Part shown: positions 1 through 10,283 of the stretch, piece by piece
Layout of the letters: every line of letters starts with the position of its first letter
How positions within the stretch are numbered: the first letter of the stretch is position 1
Assembly (NCBI GenBank): GCA_002286715.1
Contig: NSJX01000013.1
Coordinates: 480,625 to 544,624, forward strand
From: Dentipellis sp. KUC8613
Lineage: Eukaryota; Basidiomycota; Agaricomycetes; Russulales; Hericiaceae
Reading direction: 5' to 3'
DNA: 64,000 nucleotides
The notes under the pieces: model-generated
The model's input: the letters and a program-made list of their open reading frames with translations, nothing else
What the model was told of the DNA's origin: nothing
Database searches by the model: none
Made by a program: the position numbers and the translations under genes

Positions 1-778
1 GGGCTTGTAGTGTCCGAAGGGCCATGTCTCCCCATGCATCGACCTCCGTCTCAGGAGAAAGCGCAAAAACGACGTAATCGGCGACCTTGCAGGCATCCAA
101 GGTGCCGTAAAGGTCTCTGTAAGGTAGAACCATAAATTGCAGAGACGTCTTAAACCGATCTGCTCTGTTGATTTCGGGCTGAGTACAATCCATGAGCGCG
201 AGTGTAATTGGACGCACCTGATCTTCCAAATACCAGCTTCCGGAGTGTCTTCGGTCGGGACATCGATGGAGCTCGCAATTGAAACGGCCACCGCCTGAGC
301 ACTGACATCCGCGGTAAGGGGGATGACTGCAACTATTCTAGGAGCGCCATCTGCGCCGCTGAAGATACGAGTCGCAGAGACTAAAGCGTGTTTTTTATTT
401 TGCTGAGTTTGCTTCGCGTGGTTGCGCCTGTTCAGCTTTGATTGAGTAGCAGCATTAGCAGCCTGCGTCGTTTTTGGTGACTGGCGTGCAATACGACCTA
501 AAGAACATAATTGAGTCGATTAGAACCGCAGCACGGGAACGTCGTTCTGGCGAAGGACATTCACGCAGAGGAGCGCGCTTCCATTCGCCGCAAGACGAGG
601 ATCAAAACATAAGAGTGCACACCTTTTGCCAACTCCTTCAAGGATGATTTCGTCGCATGTTTCGATTTAAATGACTTGTTTTTCTGTTCCAAGTTCTGGA
701 TCGCACCTCCAGCCAAAAGTAGATGAGTTATGTGCGCACCTGCTTTAGTGTAGCTCGATGGTGAAACGCCTCCGGCAT
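1..778 (-). CDS. TSR1: Ribosome biogenesis protein Tsr1, N-terminal part, cut by window edge
   Basis: Tsr1 is a GTPase-like factor (inactive, related to Bms1) needed for maturation of 40S pre-ribosomes. The window holds the first four exons and the gene runs off the left edge. The start ATG is at 778-776 and begins MPEAFHHRATLKQ. A 13-codon exon (740-778) is followed by a basic exon reading NKSFKSKHATKSSLKELAKG, which is the family's typical 'KSYKSKHASKGALK' start. The next exon has RRNHAKQTQQNKKHAL and then GAPRIVAVIPL, and the last has FKTSLQFMVLPYRDLYGTLD and KVADYVVFAL, the usual start of the GTPase-like domain. All joins are GT-AG and stay in frame. No single exon exceeds about 70 codons, so the gene is easy to miss. 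The match to the family order is good; only the C-terminal two thirds are outside the window. Confidence 0.85.
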
Positions 779-1433
779 CAGAACTGTTCCCTCTAGATTA
801 CGACCACTTGAAATAGTTCAGAAATGTTTTCCGGACCAAGAGACTAGTAGAGATGAGATTAGGAAACGAGAAAGAGTTGCAAGCCTAGAGATCGGATCTC
901 TGCTACAAAATTGCTAACACGTGACCAGACGCGCCCTCGAGGAAAAGGTTCTCGCGGACGCGTCGCTCAGCGGCCAGCCACACTACGTAGCGTCGATGAG
1001 CACTCCCTGGCGATAAAGCAGTAGCGCGGTCCCTATCGCACACATTTCTCAGAGACACTGGCACATGACATGCGATATCCCGGGCCTCATTGCAGCATCG
1101 AGACGCCGCTCCATATGCCTGCTAACCCGCGTCGCTGAGAAAAACACCCTCCCGAAAGAGCCAAAGTCGCAAGAGCGTCATGCGAAGCTCCTAATGCCTC
1201 CTATCCCGGTGTAACACCGCGTCAAGACATACAAAGTCCCTACAACGTGTTTGATGCATCGGCGTTTTGGAAGCCCTGAGCTGTCCGCATAGGCAACGCC
1301 TCGCACAGACGGCATGTCATTAATATCCACTCCGATAGATACAGGAATTCTACATGATGCAATATGTCTAAAATTGCAATTAGTGTCAGTTATGCTACGG
1401 TTGAGCGTATGTCTTGGGTATGCCAGGTGATCC
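779..1433. other. Intergenic region, TSR1 promoter side
   Basis: No convincing coding segment. The side next to 778 should hold the TSR1 promoter, and a CACGTG hexamer lies at 918-923, about 140 bp upstream of the TSR1 ATG. The other end is the 3' side of the mitochondrial carrier gene. Confidence 0.5.
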
Positions 1434-2664
1434 TCATGTTGAGTTGAGCAGGCGATTCGCCATCTCGAAGCCGAGGAATGTCGCTCCATTTGCAAATGGA
1501 GATCTACGGACGTCAGTTCTTTGAAACGAGGTATCCAGGTGGAAAACGCACCTGATCATCGCGGGTCCCAGCCCCCGGGTAAACGCGCCAATGCCCCCTG
1601 TCTTGAGGACAGCACGTATGCAATGCAGTGATGACTTGTATTTCTGACCATCCGCAGCGCTAAATCCATCGGTTTGCATGCGAGACTTGATCAAGTCTAT
1701 CGGGTATATGACCGGCCAAAGCTGTCTCGGCATCAGCCTAGATGATCTTCGTGGGTGAGGTGCATGGCACGACTTACAGCCCATCCTGCAGCTGCACCGT
1801 AGATGACGGCACTCCCCGCGCTAAGTTCTTCCCGACGGATCCCCTTAGTCGCCATCTCGCGCTGTACAAGCTTCTCATAGACCCAGAAATACACGCCATA
1901 TCCTACAGCCTCTCGGACGAAAGTGACATTCTGACCCTTGAAGATACCGGTGATGCCATGGGATGAGTAGATTTTCTTGATAGCGTCGAAAGGTCCATGA
2001 TAGGTAGGGTTGATATTGGATTGTGTTTGAAGGCCTGGAACCGAGTGGGTTTTGAGTCATTTCGAGTAACAAGACAGGGCTATCACTTACGGATACGGAT
2101 ATGCTCAACGGGCCCCGATACGAAGCCATTTCCGAGGCCAGCGAAGACGCCCGCGAGGACCAACTGCGAGCTGCTCAGCAGCTTGCCTTCTGAACCACCA
2201 TGTCCGCTTGCAAGATTTTGCGCGTAAAAGTACCGCTTACACCGCTCGAGAACGGCAAACTGGATCGACACGCAAACGCCGATGCCGAGAAGAGGCGTCA
2301 AGGTGCCCTGACAACCCACATGTGAGCAGCGTGTAAAGAAGCAAGACAGGTTGCGCCCGTACCTTGTAGAAGGCGAGAGGACCCTCGTTCTTCAGGATAC
2401 CGCCTGCGCAATGAAGCATTCCATTGTACGTGCCCTTGGGTGCCGTTTGCATGCGCTAGTCGCCATGTACATCAAATTGCGCGCAGGGTACCATGCAGAG
2501 ATGCACTCACCACCTTGACAATGTCAAAAGGCTGGCCAACCAACACCTAGCGAAGTCGTGGCCGGGATAACGTCAAGACACGAGTTGCTGAAACGGCGCA
2601 ACATGCATACCTGTGCGATACCTCCAGCCGTTCCGGCCGTGAGGTCCTTCAGCGTTTTAGACAT
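1434..2664 (-). CDS. Mitochondrial carrier (SLC25 family, YMC1/carnitine-ornithine type)
   Basis: Inner mitochondrial membrane solute carrier made of three repeats of about 100 residues. The start ATG at 2664-2662 opens with MSKTLKDLTAGTAGGIAQ. Across an intron this continues VLVGQPFDIVK, the first PxDxxK signature, followed by RMQTAPKGTYNGMLHC. The second repeat reads QLVLAGVFAGLGNGFVSGPVE, where the signature is PVEHIRIR. The third has YPIDLIKSRMQTDGF and ends GLGPAMIRSPFANGATFLGF...MANRLLNST. The last intron splits an AGA codon (MIR|SPFANG). The glycine after the second signature and the RSPFANGATF tail resemble yeast Ymc1/Ymc2 and carnitine/acylcarnitine or ornithine carriers, so a glycine, amino-acid or carnitine substrate is possible. 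The exact substrate cannot be read from sequence. The gene has about six introns and looks intact. Confidence 0.88.
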
Positions 2665-2951
2665 GCCGGCGTTAACGCAGAACAAGCGTGTGGTCGACGT
2701 CTAGGTGAGGGCCTCCTTGAGGGGACAGGGTTGAAGAACCGCTGTATATAGTCCACCACGTATCGAGTCAGTAGACAAGGGCTATCTTCACCAATTTCGA
2801 CCAATCACACTCGCCGAACTGGAAAAAGTGATGGTATTACATACGCAGGTATGGGGGAGGGGGAGCGCGATAAGATAAGATTAGATTAGAGTCATGTCTC
2901 GACGCAGTCGCAGTGTGGCCCCCGGGGCATATCGTCCATCGTCCAATATCA

Positions 2952-3173
2952 CTACATCTTCGCCTTCTTCTTTCCAGAGTCCGGACGACTCTGCGTAAAG
3001 TGCGCTCTGAGCTTCGCATCCTCGGCCCTCCACTTCTCCTGATTATCCCTAGACTCCTTCTTCCACGCTTCTGCGATTGCGTGGGCGGGGGATGCGTTCG
3101 ACGAAAGTGCCGGCGGGCGCGGTGGTTGGTTAGCCTGGCTGGCTGGCGAGAGAGTGGAGGGATCATAAGCCAT
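2952..3173 (-). CDS. Small lysine-rich hypothetical protein
   Basis: A 73-codon reading frame starting MAYDPSTLSPASQ. It has a proline/serine-rich first half and a charged, probably helical second half (AEAWKKESRDNQEKWRAEDAKLRAHF), ending in a KKKAKM tail. The ATG directly follows a good 3' splice site: TACTAAC branch point, then CAG joined to ATG. An upstream exon in this frame would hit a stop, so the upstream exon is probably 5' UTR. I do not recognise the family. The charged C-terminus could be a nuclear or nucleolar signal. There are no membrane segments and no cysteines. It lies tail-to-head next to the carrier gene. The splice-site context makes a real transcript plausible, but the coding call rests on composition and context only. 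Confidence 0.45.
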   Translation of the reverse strand: MAYDPSTLSPASQANQPPRPPALSSNASPAHAIAEAWKKESRDNQEKWRAEDAKLRAHFTQSRPDSGKKKAKM

Positions 3174-4182
3174 CTGCGGGGCACGTTAGTACGCTCTTGG
3201 GATGTGGAGGAGGAAGGGAGCCCGCACAATGTCATGCAAAAGTCGTCAGTGTGATTCTGCGAGCATAGAGCGAATCTGTTTATAAGAGGGTGTGCAAGAA
3301 AGCGAGGCAAGCATCGCCAAGGCCTCCTGGTTCAGTGACACACGGAGCCAGATTTTATGGCGTGAATAAAGCGACGTCCGTTTCGTACGTTCCTGCCAAA
3401 TGCGGAAGGTTGAAAGGCAGATGCCCGTCGAAGAAGGAAATGTGAAGGTGATCGTAATCGTCCAGCACTTCGTCCGGTCAGTAGGCGACGAGACAAAGAA
3501 AGCGTGGGGTAGGGAGATTGTGAACCACGCAGGCAACGAGGCGGCTTATTTATGACACAGCCCTGCATTTGAGGAGACAGGTCATCCGCGGAAGGGAGGT
3601 TAGCCGGCAGCAGCTAGAAGATCAAGTCCGGGTTGTCGGCTTAGACAGGGCGTTCCTTGAGGGACGCCCAGTTTCGATGGTGCGGATGAGGTAAAGGCAA
3701 GACACGCGTGCCGAAGAGAATGGAACATTCAGACCTTCCGCTTCACACGTATGTTGCACTGACTTCGTCGGTCTCTTTAGGATTTCCGTATCCAGTATGT
3801 TCAAACGACTGTCCCAAATGACGCTGTGAGCCGCCCGAGGATCAGATGCTGGGGCGCAATTGGCGGAGGAGGGAAAATGGTCTGTCAAGTGACTTGAAAA
3901 TACAAGACAATTAGACATGGATCTCCAAGTCGAGCGAACAATGGAACGGATCACCGTCAGATAGTTCCTGTTATATGTCTTGATTTCATTTACAAGAACC
4001 TCTTGACAAGGGCTCGAGTGTCTCAAATTCTTGATGGCCCAAGCGGACGAAGTGGGTCCAGGTGGAAGAAATCAAAGTGAAGCCTGGAACTTTACTCAAA
4101 GCCGATCAGAATAAAGGGGCCGCGGCAGGAAACCGAGGCTTCCCCGACACAACGGACAACGCTATGAACGTGAACTCAAAAC

Positions 4183-4885
4183 TTAATTCGCGCGTCCACG
4201 ATCGTGGACCGAAAAGAGTAGCGCAAGGGTAGCGAGTAAGACAAGAATCTGCGAGGTTGGCAGACCAGTCGGCTCTGGGTCGTTGCTTCCTGAGGAGCGC
4301 CACAACATACGATATAATGGGGGCGGAAAGATCAAGAAGGTAGCACATGCGTAACCCTTTACGAAGTGATCCACGATCCACATGGAGGTCACCACCAACC
4401 TTGTCGAAGCATGATATCGACAAGTCACTGACTTTATCGAAAAATCGGGCGGAGGTACGACGCTATGAGATGCGGTCTTCCTGCTCAAGGTGTCCCGGTG
4501 TCATTGTGCTGAGGACGGTGGATACTTACCCAATACGTGCCCTAAGTTACAACCAATTTGGGTGTGCAGTTGGCCTGTCTGCGGAGCGCGAGTGTATATG
4601 AAGCTCACCTGCGGTGCGAAATACGTAGGTCTAGCTGTAGTGCCAGAAGCAGCGGCTGAATTGTTGCTGTAGTCGCGCCGCAGACACTCACGGTGATATG
4701 AGATCCAATTCATGAGCTTGAGACATCTGTGAGCGGACGTGAACTCTCTGGCAGAGGTTTTGAGAGCGCACTGCGACATCTACATAGACATTTCGGAACG
4801 CGGCACCGAGAACTGCCTTCGAATTCGCCATTCCGGGAAGTGAAGGGCGGCGGCGGCGGCTACCGCAGCTTTTGAATGTCGCCAT
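4183..4885 (-). CDS. Possible multi-exon gene of unknown function
   Basis: Low-confidence model. On the minus strand an ATG at 4885 or 4831 (MANSKAVLGAAFRNVYVDV...) runs to DLIS, where a gtgagt donor follows. A GT-AG join then gives PNNSAAASGTTARPTYFAPQ, again followed by gtgagc, and a further join gives GTYW and a gtaagt donor. Downstream, an open frame ending at 4183 has two hydrophobic stretches (VKGYACATFLIFPPPLY and ILVLLATLALLF) suggesting membrane segments, but I could not join it in frame. No family is recognised. It could be a fast-evolving gene, a long non-coding RNA, or chance. Confidence 0.2.
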
Positions 4886-5186
4886 TATGGAGCTCCGGAG
4901 ATCGATGCTGAGTAGTGTAAGCAGAAGACCACCTGAGAGGAGGCGCGAGCCGGAATGAGCGCGCGGTGACGGTACGTGCGCGTGAGGGTAGACGAACGTC
5001 CGAATCGGCCAATTGCAACGGGCAGAGGTCGGGTATGGCCGGCCCGACATGGCCGCGGGACATCACGGAAAATGCAATTGGTCCGTTGCAACAGCGGCCA
5101 ACAGCTTATGCACTCACTCGTGTCCACACAGGCCGGAATCTCTAGGCAGGTGACCGAGACGAGCCCGATGCGACACGGGGTGAATT

Positions 5187-5205
5187 TATAAGTATATATT
5201 GAGCA
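5187..5205 (+). promoter_or_regulatory. TATA-like element upstream of NPY1
   Basis: The AT-only run ttataagtatatatt lies in otherwise mixed sequence, about 110 bp before the first possible ATG (5308) and 170 bp before the preferred ATG (5371). The position fits a core promoter. This is inferred from composition and place only. Confidence 0.35.
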
Positions 5206-5370
5206 TGAATCAGCTGGCATTTCCCCACTTCAAACCCTGCCCATATATATCCGTGATCTCACAGAACGCAGACGCCGAAGAAGTCTGCAAGCCTTGGACT
5301 TAGCAAAATGTCAGAATCCGAAACGTGAGCATTTGCTTCAACCCCGTTCACGTTCATTGATGCATCGTAG

Positions 5371-6946
5371 ATGTTTGGCCATGGCTGGAATAGATTCGTC
5401 AATTTCATGGGAGGTTCTCCTTTAAACCGGTTATCGTGGCTCCGATCGTCCCCTCCATTCCTGAACAATATCGTCGTCTCTCCTGCCACCAGATGGGTTG
5501 TCTTTCGCTCCGGCCAACCGCTGGTCACCCGTTCCAATGGTGTAACAAAGATGGCAGCTCTCACTACGCCCGATGTGCGGCCTTATCTGGGACCGGAGCC
5601 TTTCTTCGGGCAAGGCGAGAAGGAGGGAGAGGCAGCAGCCGAGGGTGTTCCTTCCCTGGAGGCGGCGAGATTCCGCGGTGCACCGGTTGTCTTCCTTGGT
5701 TTAGACGAGAGCAACGTGACGAGTTCTAGCGCACTGCCTTCCTCTGAATTCTCAAAGGGCGATCCAGAAGCTGCTGCACGCAAAGTCCAAGGGACCCCGT
5801 ACTTTTCACTCGATGTAAGCCATCTCGACCAGAAGGATGCAGATAGCTTGTTAGAGAAGTCGAAAACGGATGGTGGTCGTGCGTTTTATTCAGAACCCCG
5901 TGGTGCGATTCGTGGAATGAGCATGTTGGACGCTTCTCTTTTTGCACTCGGGCGCAGCATGGTAGACTGGAACGCTAGGAATAAGGTGACAAGCCACTTT
6001 TGGTATTTCGCTGGTTCCTTTTACTGACGCCTGTCCTCATTCTAGTTCTGCGCCGGCTGTGGGTCCCCGGTGTACTCGATGTGGGCTGGTTGGAAGTTAT
6101 CCTGCTCGACTCTGAGGCCCTGGGCTGACAACACTGGAAAAGAACCTTGCACAACGGCGTAAGATATTATCCGGACCTGCTGTTCACGGAACCGAAGAGC
6201 TGAAGAATTTGTACAGGAAAGGAATCCACAACTTCTCGCACCCGCGAACCGATCCCGTGGTTATCATGCTCGTTGTGAACGAGTCCGGTGACAAGATCCT
6301 CCTTGGCCACAACGTGAGCATCTCAGCCCCTATGCTATTGACTAAGCACCGAATCCTATTTCTATGCAGAAAAACTTCCCTCCGACGTTCTATTCTGCTC
6401 TGGCCGGCTTTATCGAGCCGGGAGAGTCCTTCGAAGATGCCGTCAAGCGTGAGTTGTGGGAGGAGGCAGGCATCAAAGTGTGGGGAGTGAAGTATCACTC
6501 TGGGCAGCCCTGGGTACGCCGGACATTTTCAATGGCACCGTAGCTCAGGCTCACGAGACATGATTAGCCCTACCCGTCCACCCTTATGGTAGGATACTAT
6601 GCCCTCTCCGACCCGTCGAAGCCTATTCGCACTGATCTGGACAATGAACTTGAGGGTAGGGTGACTTTACACTTGAACGCTTGGCAGAACGCTGACATTG
6701 AGGACAGATGCGCGTTGGTTCACTCGTGAAGAAATTATTTCTGTTCTCGAACACCCTGAGGGTACCAACTTCACGGGCCGCGAGTTCGTGGACGCGCCAA
6801 ACACCGAAGCCGCAGAGAAAGCCCGAAGAGGCGCCCCACCTTTCAGGGTACCTCCGCCGACGGCCATCGCGGGCGTCCTCATTCATAACTGGGCATACGG
6901 GAAGAACCCTGAGTCCGTATCAGCGCCTCTCAACGGGCGATTGTAA
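5371..6946 (+). CDS. NPY1: Peroxisomal-type NADH pyrophosphatase (Nudix hydrolase)
   Basis: Hydrolyses NAD(H) to NMN(H) and AMP; the family also includes NUDT12, which removes NAD caps from RNA. The N-terminal domain has NFMGGSPLNRLSWLR. After an intron comes the zinc-ribbon piece FCAGCGSP with a second cysteine pair in SCSTLRPW...EPC. Then come HPRTDPVVIMLVV and the Nudix box: AGFIEPGESF, then AVKRELWEEAGI, followed by YHSGQPW and PYPSTLMVGYYA. The last exon has EDARWFTREEI and VPPPTAIAGVLIHNWAYG, typical of the NPY1/NUDT12 C-terminus. There are at least five introns with clean GT-AG joins. The start is uncertain: an upstream ATG at 5308 would have to join through an intron but the phase does not fit, so I use 5371. 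The C-terminus NGRL is not a canonical PTS1, unlike the peroxisomal yeast enzyme. Confidence 0.9.
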
Positions 6947-7620
6947 TCCTCCCTTTTTTGGTGTGCTTTCGTGAAATAGCTACGTCGTCATGTTGACCTA
7001 GATGTACTTTTAGAGGAGTTACTGTGGTTCTAGCAGGTTACCTTCGATCTGGTCTCAGAAATATCAACAATCCTTCACAGACTCGGAAGAAATGTGGGGT
7101 CGTCTTATAAGCGCACATCCTATCCAGAGTTTCGCCAGAAGTAGAGCACGATCACGCCGTTTCCCATCAAATCTTGAATACGAACTCACTGACGTCATGC
7201 ACACTTCCAGTTCAGATATCAACGTCGTGCTGCATCGCCGAACTTGGAATTCTGACATTCTAGCACGCATACATAGGCAATGGAACGTCCGAAGCTCGTC
7301 GCTGCGCGGCGGGACGCTAGATCGAAGGCGGCTACACGGCCTGGTGATGCCCAGAGGGACTCAGATTTGCCGACCGTCAGCGTGAAGGCGGGTCAGGAGA
7401 CTTCGTAACCATGTGGGCGCGATATTCTGAGAACTGGATAAGCTCCAACGTAAAGATACCGGCGAGCGTTATAACGTGGCTGTCTCGCGAGTCTCAAGGT
7501 TCGTTTGGATCAGCGCCCGGGCAGTTTGCACAAGGTGCGCACCGGAAGGTATTGCAGGCAATCAAGGTTTGCAAGTTTTCCCCGTCGTTCACATTATTCT
7601 CTTCACTTGCAGAGCATACC
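6947..7620. other. Intergenic region before chitinase
   Basis: No convincing gene. It holds the NPY1 3' flank and the chitinase promoter. An in-frame extension upstream of the chitinase start exists (from 7411) but would bury the signal peptide, so I treat it as untranslated. Confidence 0.5.
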
Positions 7621-9103
7621 ATGTGGGTATTTTTAGCACTAGCTGTTGTCTTGACGGCCTATGGCTCTGCCAATTGCAAAGCTGTGTCACTTAATCCGAA
7701 GCACTCGCGAGCTAAAGATTTGGTGGCAGCCAGCTGGTATGCTGGCTGGCATGCTGGGGATGTTCCACTCGATAAAGTGAGCTGGAGTAAATACACACAT
7801 GTCACATACTCCTTTGCGTGAGCCTCCTTTCCCTTGTATCCTCGCATTCAGCTGATGGTGACACGTTCATGTCCGCAGAGAAACCGCTCCGAACGTCAAC
7901 ACTCTCTCTTTGGCTGACTCGGACATTGAGCTCTTGCCGCAATTTGTTTCCGCCGCTCATAGGAACGTGGGTATTCGCAATATAGTATGTTTGATGCTCA
8001 CTGATCTTGAATATAGAATGTGAAAGCGCTCGTCTCTGTCGGGGGTTGGACCGGAGGCCTATATTATTCGGCCAATGTCGCCAATGCAGCAAATCGCACG
8101 GCATTCGTAAAAACGATCACGGGATTAGCTACAAACTATAGCCTCGACGGGATCGACTTTGAGTGAGCCTTGTTCGCTGCTGCAGCCCTTTGCTCTCTGA
8201 CGTGCGCCTTTAAAAGCTGGGAGTACCCCAATAACGCGGGCATTGGTTGTAATTCCTTCGGCCCGGACGACGTGGCCAACTTCCTCAGCTTCCTCCAGGA
8301 GTTGCGCGCCGATCCTGTTGGCTCGAGATTGTTTTTGACTGCCGCCACGTCCGTCTTTCCTTGGGCCGATGCCTCCGGAAACGCAGCTACAAATCTTTCA
8401 GGCTTTGCCCACGTACTGGACTACATCGCAATCATGAACTACGATGTCTGGGGCCCGTGGTCCGCCACTACCGGGCCAAACGGGCCACTCAACGATACGT
8501 GCACAAGCTCCGCAAACCAGGCGGGGTCCGCCGTCTCAGGTGTAGCAGCTTGGCACGCCGCCGGGATCCCATTCGACCAGATCGTCTTGGGCGTTCCCGG
8601 GTATGGCCACTCTTTCCGCGTCGCGCCGAAAGACGCTCTCCCGCATGGCGCAGATGGTACTCTGGCGACGTTCGTAAAATTCGACGCGAACGATCAGCCT
8701 CTGGGCGACAAGTGGGATGACCCGGACCCTGGACCTGATGAATGCGGAAATCCGCAGGGGCCAGAGGGCGTCTTTGATTATTGGGGTCTGATCAATGGAG
8801 GGTTCCTCACCCAGGAGGGAAAGGCTGCCAAAGGTATTGCATATGTATACGACGCTTGCAGTCAGACGGTGAGCGTGATGCTTTCAATTAGAGATGGTGT
8901 CTCTGATTCAAGATCGGCTGCAGCCCGCTGTGTACAACCAGACATCGCAAGTCTATGTCTCGTACGATGATGCGGAGTCATTTGCGGCGAAAGGGCGTTT
9001 CATCAAGTCGACCGGTTTGCGTGGCTTCGCGATGTGGGAGACTGGTGGGGACTATAAGGATACCCTCATCAACTCCATTCGTTCATCTAGTGGATTCTCA
9101 TGA
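7621..9103 (+). CDS. Secreted glycoside hydrolase family 18 chitinase
   Basis: Secreted enzyme that cleaves beta-1,4 links in chitin, for cell-wall remodelling or nutrition. The start at 7621 gives a signal peptide (MWVFLALAVVLTAYGSANC). The TIM barrel follows: ASWYAGWHAGDVPLDKVSW, YTHVTYSFA, then KALVSVGGWTGG (the SxGG motif). The catalytic DxxDxDxE motif is completed across an intron as DGIDFDWEYP, with E as the proton donor. Further GH18 hallmarks are IMNYDVWGPW, VLGVPGYGHSF and the C-terminal GFAMWETGGDY with the barrel tryptophan. There are about five short introns. I see no chitin-binding module or GPI signal, so it should be a free secreted enzyme of about 430 residues. Confidence 0.93.
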
Positions 9104-9201
9104 TCCTCCACTTCCCCTTTGCAATAAATACCATTCTACATGTACACCGACCCTGAGAGCTTACAACCTGTCATGCAATCCTCCATTCATCTGTTCCTTT
9201 C

Positions 9202-9788
9202 TCACAACAGACTCTTGATGATGCCATCTCCTAAAACAAGGATACAAGGTCCTCCATAAATGACCTTGTCCTCGAGACCGTTCTCCCGGATGTAGGAGAT
9301 GACGGACTCGTCTTCCGCCCCCGGCTGAAGCCAGAGTGCGGGAACATCCAGTGTCTTTGCTTGTTCGAGTAGTCCCAACGTCACCTACAAGGCGTCAGCT
9401 ATACCAAAGAGGAGCAACTAGTGGTCGCCTTACCTTCGGCGGAGTGATAATGCTAACCGACGTCTGGGTGGGTGATTCGAGATCTGCGAGAGTCTTAACA
9501 GTAGCGAGACCCTCTAACTCGCTCTCTTTCTACAAGAAAAATCAGTGGCTGATCATGGGGCCTCGAGCTGGCAAGGCTTACGGGATGCACTGGTGTGACG
9601 GTCTTATCGCGGACCTGATACCACTTCAAGACCTACGTGATCCGTAGAGGTTCAGTGACCTGTATATCGTTTACGCAAGAAGTACAAACCTTGGTGCCAA
9701 ATTTGTTCTGATCTTTCGATGCCCCGACTACTGCGAACCGCGGCGACGACAAGAACAACTTTCCGATCTCTGTGGTGTTGGTGGACAT
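9202..9788 (-). CDS. CoA-binding-domain protein (YccU-like, Rossmann fold)
   Basis: Small protein (about 143 residues) of the CoA_binding superfamily, like bacterial YccU and the CoA-binding half of succinyl-CoA ligase alpha. The start ATG at 9788 gives MSTNTTEIGKLFLSSPRFAVVGASKDQNKFG, with the glycine-rich loop VVGAS. Next come VTPVHP, TVKTLADLESP, VSIITPP and ALWLQPGAEDESVI, the usual order of the fold. It ends YGGPCILVLGDGIIKSLL. Three GT-AG introns join cleanly in frame. The biological role in fungi is not established; binding of CoA or a nucleotide is likely from the fold. It shares a 495-bp upstream region with the divergent cysteine synthase gene. Confidence 0.85.
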
Positions 9789-10283
9789 CTTTCTACGGGT
9801 GGAGGGTTGATTGATAGATTTGACAGCTGGCTTATGGACTTTATATGTACCTCCAGCTGTCACTGCGCGCTGGGTAATGGCAAGTTACAGCGCACTGTTG
9901 TCGTCATCCGATGCAAGGCCGTCGCATCAGTCCAATCCATGTGACTTTTGGCAAAAAACCCACACGTCGCAGCATGAGAAGTCTCAGAGCACATGTACAG
10001 GTGCCAAGGTGCCTAAGACACGCTTTTATTGGACAGATAGAGACACTTCAGGACATGCGAAGGGTCGAGGGAAGAGGACGGAACTGAAGCAGAACACGAG
10101 GCGCGATGTGCATCACGTGGCATACACGCGTGCTCAACGCGTCGAATTCGTCGTCCGAGCCTCCGACTCCACGCTGCCTCTCACCAACCTATCCCGATCT
10201 CTCTCATTTCCTCTACTTTACTAACTTCTGCTCTCTATCAGAACGCGTCTACGTTCTTGGAGACTGATTAATATCCCGGACTC
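9789..10283. promoter_or_regulatory. Divergent promoter, CoA-binding gene and cysteine synthase
   Basis: 495 bp lie between two head-to-head start codons. It contains TCACGTGG (core 10114-10119) about 165 bp upstream of the cysteine synthase ATG. In yeasts TCACGTG is the Cbf1/Met4 site of sulfur amino acid genes, so a role here is possible. A pyrimidine-rich stretch runs from about 10185 to 10245, as is common just upstream of fungal start sites. Confidence 0.4.

Larger units (their letters stand above)
3174..5307. other. Gene-poor stretch with a doubtful minus-strand gene
   Basis: There is no recognisable family. On the minus strand a short segment near 3370-3500 reads LDDYDHLHISFFDGHLPFNL, which looks coding but has no clear exon partners. 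Another set of candidate exons lies at 4183-4885 and is listed separately. The right end (about 5187-5205) holds a TATA-like run (ttataagtatatat) 100-170 bp upstream of the NPY1 start and is its likely core promoter. Confidence 0.35.
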
